This document shows positions 59,841-64,000 of a DNA stretch of 64,000 nucleotides, piece by piece. Position 1 is the first letter of the stretch. Each line of letters starts with the position of its first letter. Origin of the DNA: Hahnella aquatica (GTDB lineage Bacteria; Pseudomonadota; Gammaproteobacteria; Burkholderiales; Burkholderiaceae_A); the NCBI GenBank assembly GCA_965194505.1, contig OZ239144.1:1240001-1304000 (forward strand), in the 5' to 3' direction. The position numbers were made by a program, and so were the translations under genes. The notes beneath the pieces are model-generated. The model had not been told where the DNA came from. It did not search any database and was given only the letters and a program-made list of their open reading frames with translations.

Positions 59841-61070
59841 TCAAGCCTTGGGAGATTTTGGCACCCCCTTGGCCTGAACTGCGGTGACATCGGCCTGCGC
59901 CGTGCCATCACGCAGGCTCAGGGCCACCGACATCCCCACCTGCAACTGACCTGCGCTGGTGACGGGCACGCCTTGATTGTCCAGGACCATTGCATAGCCG
60001 CGGGCCAGCACGGCTTCTGGATTGAGCGCAGCCAGGCGCATCGATGCCTGTTGCGCCTGGCCTTGTCGCAGCCGCATCGCGTGGCGCAGGGCCAGCCGCA
60101 TTCGATCGGCGGCGGCCACCATGCGCAGGCGGTGCTGGGCCATGCGGTCTCTCGGGTGCACGAGGCCGCGGGCGGCGAGGTCGAGCCGCTGCTGCGAGGC
60201 ACGGCACAGCAGGGCCATGGCCTTTTGAGCCCGCGCGCGGGCGTCCTCCATCCGCCGCCGCAAGGCAACACTGGAGGCGGCCAGCCACTCGGCCGCGGCA
60301 GTGGGGGTGGCTGCACGGTGATCGGCCGCGAAATCCACCAGGCTGGTGTCGGTCTCGTGGCCCACGCCCGAGACCCGGTGGCCTGGAAAGGCCACGAAGG
60401 CACGGACCACGGCCTCTTCATTGAACGCCCAGAGGTCCTCGAGGCTCCCGCCACCGCGGGTGAGCACCAGGGCATCGAGCGGTGCACCCTCGGCCGTGCG
60501 ATGGGCTGCGGCTCGGCCGATCGCCTCCACCAATTGCCTGGGTGCATCGGGGCCCTGCACCAATGATGAGAACACCACCACCCGCAGCTGGGGGGCCTCT
60601 CGGCCCAATGTGACGAGGAAGTCTCGAATGGCCGCACCGGCGGTGGACGTCACCACCCCAATGGCCTGCAGGTGAGCCGGGCGGGCTCGCTTGCGAGACT
60701 CATCAAAGAGCCCCTCAGCCGTGAGCAGTGCCTTTCGGCGAAGGAATGCTTCATAGAGGCTTCCCTGGCCAGCAGGCTTCATGCCCACGATTCGAATCTG
60801 GAAGTCACCCCGAGGCTCATACAGGCCGGCACTGGCAAGCACCTCGACCATCTGCCCCTCCGTGGGCTGGCAGCCAAGGCCGGCCGCGTCCCCGCGAAAC
60901 AACACGGCCCGAAGGCTGGCCTGGGCGTCTCGCAGGGTCAGGTAGGTGTGGCCACTGGCGGCCACGGTGAGTTGGGCCACCTCGCCCACAATTCGCACGC
61001 TGGGAAACTGCCTGGACAAGGACTGGGCCACCAGCCGATTGAAGCCCCGAACGGAGAGGATTTCCTCCAA
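59841..61070 (-). CDS. xseA: Exodeoxyribonuclease VII large subunit
   Basis: XseA with XseB degrades single-stranded DNA. The 409-residue form has the OB domain (SVRIVGEVAQLTVAASGHTYLTLRD), the catalytic core (AIGVVTSTAGAAIRDFL, VLTRGGGSLEDLWAFNEEAV, PVxSGxGHExD-type SGVGHETDTSLVDFAADHRAATPT) and a coiled-coil C-terminus. TTG 61070 (LEEILSV) has GGAG eight bases upstream and fits family starts; ATG 61142 would add 24 non-homologous residues. Confidence 0.93.
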   Translation of the reverse strand: MEEILSVRGFNRLVAQSLSRQFPSVRIVGEVAQLTVAASGHTYLTLRDAQASLRAVLFRGDAAGLGCQPTEGQMVEVLASAGLYEPRGDFQIRIVGMKPAGQGSLYEAFLRRKALLTAEGLFDESRKRARPAHLQAIGVVTSTAGAAIRDFLVTLGREAPQLRVVVFSSLVQGPDAPRQLVEAIGRAAAHRTAEGAPLDALVLTRGGGSLEDLWAFNEEAVVRAFVAFPGHRVSGVGHETDTSLVDFAADHRAATPTAAAEWLAASSVALRRRMEDARARAQKAMALLCRASQQRLDLAARGLVHPRDRMAQHRLRMVAAADRMRLALRHAMRLRQGQAQQASMRLAALNPEAVLARGYAMVLDNQGVPVTSAGQLQVGMSVALSLRDGTAQADVTAVQAKGVPKSPKA

Positions 61071-61093
61071 ATTAGCCGCTCCTGGCCAGCGAC

Positions 61094-61387
61094 TTCTCCA
61101 CAAGCCGCGTGGGCACGTGCTGCGAGACACCCCGAGCGCCATGTTTCAAGGGCCTCGGGGTGACGACCGGCAGCGCCGCCACATTAAACGTTTTAAACAT
61201 ATGATTTATATATGAATTTTTTAATGAAAATCCTGCGGTGAGACGCTCGGGTCAAACGCGTGCCGGTTTCTTACCATAAACTTTGGCCTCGTGTTGTTCT
61301 GGGTGTCAGGAGGCGTTGCCAGCATGTCCACAGAGTTATCCACAAGCTCGGCCGTCACCAGGTGGTTCAAATCCAGGCTGTGGACAA
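61094..61387. other. AT-rich divergent region with DnaA-box-like sites
   Basis: Between xseA and lpxK a 51-base stretch (61181-61231) is almost all A/T in otherwise GC-rich DNA. Around it lie a perfect DnaA box TTATCCACA (61336-61344) and near matches TTCTCCACA (61094-61102), ATGTCCACA (61324-61332) and, on the minus strand, TTGTCCACA (61387-61379). A DnaA-regulated promoter or DnaA-binding cluster is possible. No replication gene is adjacent, so an origin is not claimed. Confidence 0.4.
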
Positions 61388-62547
61388 GTTGGTTCCCCGA
61401 ACGGGGCCGTCCGCTGAAGTCTGTGCTCGCAAACCTCCTTTTCAGGCTGGTGTGGACCCCCATCGCCTGGCCTCTCACCTTCGTGACGAGCCTCGTGAGC
61501 AGCGTTCGCCTTATGAAGCAGTCTAACGCGCCAGAGGACCCTGCGCGGCCGGTCCTGGCCGTGGGCAACTGGATCGTGGGTGGTGCCGGCAAGACACCCA
61601 CCTGCTTGGCCTTTGCCATTGGGCTTGCGCAAAGCGGTTGGCGCCCTGGCATTCTGAGTCGCGGCGCCGGCCGGGTTGTGGTCGATGACGCACCCAGAAT
61701 CTTGCTGCCCGATGCCTTGGGCCAATGGTCTCCCGAGGAGGTGGGCGATGAGCCTTGGCTACTTGCCTGGCGATCGAACTGCCCAGTGGCCGTGGCGGCT
61801 GATCGATGGGCGGCGGCCCAGGCCTTGTTGGCGGTTCGGCCCGAGGTCAACCTGTTCATTCTGGACGACGGCCTGTCGCAGACGAGCATCCGACCGCATG
61901 TTCGGGTGCTCGTCATCGATGACCGACTCCATGGCAACGGCTGGCTGATGCCGCTGGGGCCCCTGCGACAGCCCTGGCCGCCATCGTCGGACCACGTACC
62001 CGACTTCGTCGTGCTGCGAGACGGCGCGCCCCTCGAGGGCGTGGCCAGGCTCATCGCACCCATCCGCCCGCCGCCGGAGATCGGCAAGCTCGGCCTCATG
62101 AGCGTGGCCCTCAGGCGGCCCCGCCGAGAGGGCGATCGCATCGTGAGTGAGACCGTCGAGTTTCTGGATGCGGCACGCGCCTGGCGGATCGCCGACGACC
62201 GACCGGTCGTGGCGCTCGCGGCCATTGCGCGGCCGGACCCCTTCTTTGATTACCTCCGGCGGCATCATGTGCGACTCGTGGGCACCGCCTGCCTGGACGA
62301 CCATGCGCCAGCAGCACTGCTTGAAGATGCCGCCATCGGTCTGCTTCGGCCGCTGGCCGGTCAGGCGCCTGTGCTCCTCATGACCGAGAAGGACGCGGTG
62401 AAGTTTTTTGCCAGACACTCCTTCGAGCACCCCGATCTGGCCGGCATCGAATGGTGGGCCCTGGCCCAGCGCCACCGTCTCTTCGAGGACAGCCTGCTGG
62501 CGGTTCACAATCGTCTTAAGATGCGGCATGGACTCCAAACTTCTTGA
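61324..62547 (+). CDS. lpxK: Tetraacyldisaccharide 4'-kinase
   Basis: LpxK phosphorylates the lipid A precursor at the 4' position. The 407-residue protein has an N-terminal membrane-associated helix (LLFRLVWTPIAWPLTFV), Walker A VGNWIVGGAGKTPT, LFILDDGLSQTSIRPHV and MTEKDAVKFFA. The start is uncertain; ATG 61324 is the first in-frame ATG with acceptable context, and its opening codons coincide with DnaA-box-like sequence. It overlaps trm112 by 20 bases. Confidence 0.92.
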   Translation: MSTELSTSSAVTRWFKSRLWTSWFPERGRPLKSVLANLLFRLVWTPIAWPLTFVTSLVSSVRLMKQSNAPEDPARPVLAVGNWIVGGAGKTPTCLAFAIGLAQSGWRPGILSRGAGRVVVDDAPRILLPDALGQWSPEEVGDEPWLLAWRSNCPVAVAADRWAAAQALLAVRPEVNLFILDDGLSQTSIRPHVRVLVIDDRLHGNGWLMPLGPLRQPWPPSSDHVPDFVVLRDGAPLEGVARLIAPIRPPPEIGKLGLMSVALRRPRREGDRIVSETVEFLDAARAWRIADDRPVVALAAIARPDPFFDYLRRHHVRLVGTACLDDHAPAALLEDAAIGLLRPLAGQAPVLLMTEKDAVKFFARHSFEHPDLAGIEWWALAQRHRLFEDSLLAVHNRLKMRHGLQTS

Positions 62548-62722
62548 CGTCTTGGTCTGCCCGCAGTGCCGAGGGCCCCTTCAGCACGACACCCCACGCG
62601 GCCTGCTGGTCTGCGAGGCAGAGCGTCTCGGTTATCCCATCGTCGATGGCATTCCGCACCTGCTGGTGCAAGAGGCGATCGATGTGCCCACCTTCCACGT
62701 GGCCACGCCCGACCCCGATTGA
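62528..62722 (+). CDS. Trm112-family protein (YcaR-like)
   Basis: This 64-residue zinc-ribbon-like protein has LLDVLVCPQCRGPLQHD and YPIVDGIPHLLVQEA. Bacterial members sit between lpxK and kdsB; eukaryotic Trm112 activates methyltransferases. Only the first CxxC pair is present, as in most bacterial copies. ATG 62528 lies inside lpxK. Its TGA overlaps the TTG of kdsB by four bases. Confidence 0.92.
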   Translation: MDSKLLDVLVCPQCRGPLQHDTPRGLLVCEAERLGYPIVDGIPHLLVQEAIDVPTFHVATPDPD

Positions 62723-63489
62723 GCAACACGGCTGCTGAACCGAGTTTCTGGGTGCTGATTCCAGCCCGCATGGGCGCTGGGCGCCTGCCCGGCAAGCCCC
62801 TGGCCGACCTGGCCGGAGAGCCGATGGTGGTTCGTGTGGCAAAGGTGGCGCAGTCGGCCGGCGCCGCACGCGTGGTGGTGGCCACCGACTCCGAGGCCAT
62901 CTCCCAGGCCGTTCACGAGGCCGGGGTCGAGAGCATCCTCACCCGGGCAGACCATGCCAGCGGCACGGATCGACTCGCGGAGGCCGTGGCCCTGCTCGGC
63001 GCCCAGCCAGCGCAGTTGGTGGTCAACCTGCAAGGCGATGAGCCACTCATGCCGCCTGAGGCCCTGCGGCTCGCGGCCCAGGCCCTCCAGGCCCATCCGC
63101 AGGCATCCGTCTCCACCGCGGTCACACCGATGTCTCAGGAGGACATCTGCAATCCAAACCAAGTGAAGGCGGTCTGCGATCAGAATGGCATGGCCCTTTA
63201 CTTCTCCAGGGCGCCGATCCCGTTCTGGCGAGACCCATCGCCCTCAGAGGCGCCACCCGCCCAAGTGCTGCGTCATCTGGGGCTCTATGCCTACCGAGCA
63301 GGCCCGCTATCTGAATTCTGGCAATGGGGCCCCTGCGGCCTTGAGGCCATGGAACAGCTTGAACAACTGCGCTGGTTGCATCGCGGCCACCGCATTGCGA
63401 CATTTCTGCTGGAAACCCCGCCACCGCCCGGGGTCGACACGCCGGAAGACCTCGAACGCATGCGGTTGATCCTCAAAGCGTCTCTATAA
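62719..63489 (+). CDS. kdsB: 3-deoxy-manno-octulosonate cytidylyltransferase
   Basis: KdsB makes CMP-Kdo for LPS core synthesis. The 256-residue protein shows VLIPARMGAGRLPGKPLADL, VVATDSEAISQAVHEAG, VVNLQGDEPLMPPEAL and YFSRAPIPFWRD, LGLYAYRA. TTG 62719 gives a 4-base TTGA overlap with trm112, so translation is probably coupled. The family start agrees within a few residues. Confidence 0.95.
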   Translation: MSNTAAEPSFWVLIPARMGAGRLPGKPLADLAGEPMVVRVAKVAQSAGAARVVVATDSEAISQAVHEAGVESILTRADHASGTDRLAEAVALLGAQPAQLVVNLQGDEPLMPPEALRLAAQALQAHPQASVSTAVTPMSQEDICNPNQVKAVCDQNGMALYFSRAPIPFWRDPSPSEAPPAQVLRHLGLYAYRAGPLSEFWQWGPCGLEAMEQLEQLRWLHRGHRIATFLLETPPPPGVDTPEDLERMRLILKASL

Positions 63490-63490
63490 T
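63485..63490 (+). promoter_or_regulatory. Perfect -10 box upstream of adk
   Basis: TATAAT at the kdsB 3' end lies 35 bases before the adk ATG. A matching -35 at 17 bases is weak. It would allow adk to be transcribed independently of kdsB. Confidence 0.45.
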
Positions 63491-63525
63491 TCGTCTACTA
63501 CAACAATTCCAGCGGGAGACGAACA

Positions 63526-64000
63526 ATGCGGCTGATTCTATTGGGCCCGCCTGGGGCCGGGAAAGGCACCCAAGCCAATCTCATCAAGGACCACTTCGCC
63601 ATCCCGCAGATTTCCACCGGAGACATGCTGCGTGCCGCAGTGAAGGCGGGAACCCCGCTTGGCGTGGCTGCGAAGAAAGTAATGGACAGCGGCGGCCTGG
63701 TGAGCGACGACATCATCATCAACCTGGTGAAAGAACGTCTGCAGCAGCCCGACTGCAAGGCCGGCTATCTCTTCGACGGCTTCCCAAGAACCATCCCCCA
63801 GGCCGAGGCCATGCGCACGGCCCAAGTGGGCATCGATGTCGTGCTCGAGATTCAGGTGCCCGACGAGGACATCATCGACCGCATGAGCGGCAGGCGTGTG
63901 CACATGGCCAGTGGCCGCACGTATCACATCCGATTCAACCCGCCGCGCGAGGCCGACCGCGACGACATCACCGGCGAACCCCTGATCCAGCGTGATGACG
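63526..64000 (+). CDS. adk: Adenylate kinase (3' end off the window)
   Basis: Adk interconverts AMP, ADP and ATP. The visible 158 residues include the P-loop LLGPPGAGKGTQANLI, the AMP site ISTGDMLRAAVKAGTPLG, GYLFDGFPRTIPQAEAM and RMSGRRVHMASGRTYHIRFNPP, which is the LID of the long bacterial form without a zinc Cys cluster so far. GGGAGACG precedes ATG 63526. The gene continues past 64000. Confidence 0.97.
   Translation, partial: MRLILLGPPGAGKGTQANLIKDHFAIPQISTGDMLRAAVKAGTPLGVAAKKVMDSGGLVSDDIIINLVKERLQQPDCKAGYLFDGFPRTIPQAEAMRTAQVGIDVVLEIQVPDEDIIDRMSGRRVHMASGRTYHIRFNPPREADRDDITGEPLIQRDD

Noticed and set aside
61094..61387. Chromosomal replication origin
   Set aside because: Although AT-rich with DnaA-box-like sites, none of the usual oriC neighbours (dnaA, dnaN, rpmH, gidA, parAB) is present nearby.

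Overview
The window looks like chromosome from a GC-rich, phototrophic member of the Burkholderiales. The evidence is a Mg-chelatase bchI/bchD pair of the bacteriochlorophyll type at the left edge, a flavocytochrome c (sulfide dehydrogenase) pair, and gene orders familiar from betaproteobacteria: clpS-clpA beside csp and icd, lpxK-trm112-kdsB-adk, and a methyltransferase-rnhA-dnaQ cluster next to gloB. Species cannot be fixed from the sequence alone.

Layout. (1) 1-2930: SDR-bchI-bchD operon on the minus strand, with bchD running off the edge. (2) 3.0-15.85 kb: an accessory island, visibly more AT-rich in places. It holds about ten type II toxin-antitoxin (TA) modules or remnants (BrnTA, HigBA, RelB/ParE, ParDE and orphan antitoxins), a 1147-residue methyltransferase-PLD-helicase-DUF3427 fusion that I read as a candidate defence protein, three unrecognised genes, and two structured-RNA candidates. 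No integrase or transposase is visible. Three TA cassettes lie between direct repeats that copy the 3' end of a neighbouring gene (a DUF2779 remnant or a brnA-type antitoxin). (3) A WYL regulator (15.85-16.84 kb) marks the return to core sequence. (4) 16.9-31.7 kb: rmuC, initiator tRNA, Nudix, aat-bpt, pyrD, lutBA with a divergent IclR gene, pbpG, a CinA-N-like gene, hrpA and argA. (5) 31.8-39.7 kb: a long minus-strand run, methyltransferase-rnhA-RND adaptor-RND pump-dnaQ followed by three overlapping unknown genes. (6) 39.8-52.3 kb: gloB, mltD, desaturase, rsmB-purN, ribF-ileS-lspA, dut, coaBC, DUF1330 gene, tal. (7) 52.4-64 kb: fccAB, clpSA, csp, icd, DUF192 gene, sodB, xseA, lpxK-trm112-kdsB-adk, with adk running off the edge.

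Functional links. Both N-degron branches are present: Aat and Bpt attach leucine to N-termini, and ClpS-ClpA deliver such substrates for degradation. FccAB would feed sulfide electrons to cytochrome c, which fits a phototroph. The most unusual content is the island: the fusion protein, the 3'-end-duplication pattern around TA cassettes, the persistent antitoxins whose toxins have decayed, and a leader RNA at 13.04-13.22 kb in which a closing helix and an intrinsic terminator are mutually exclusive.
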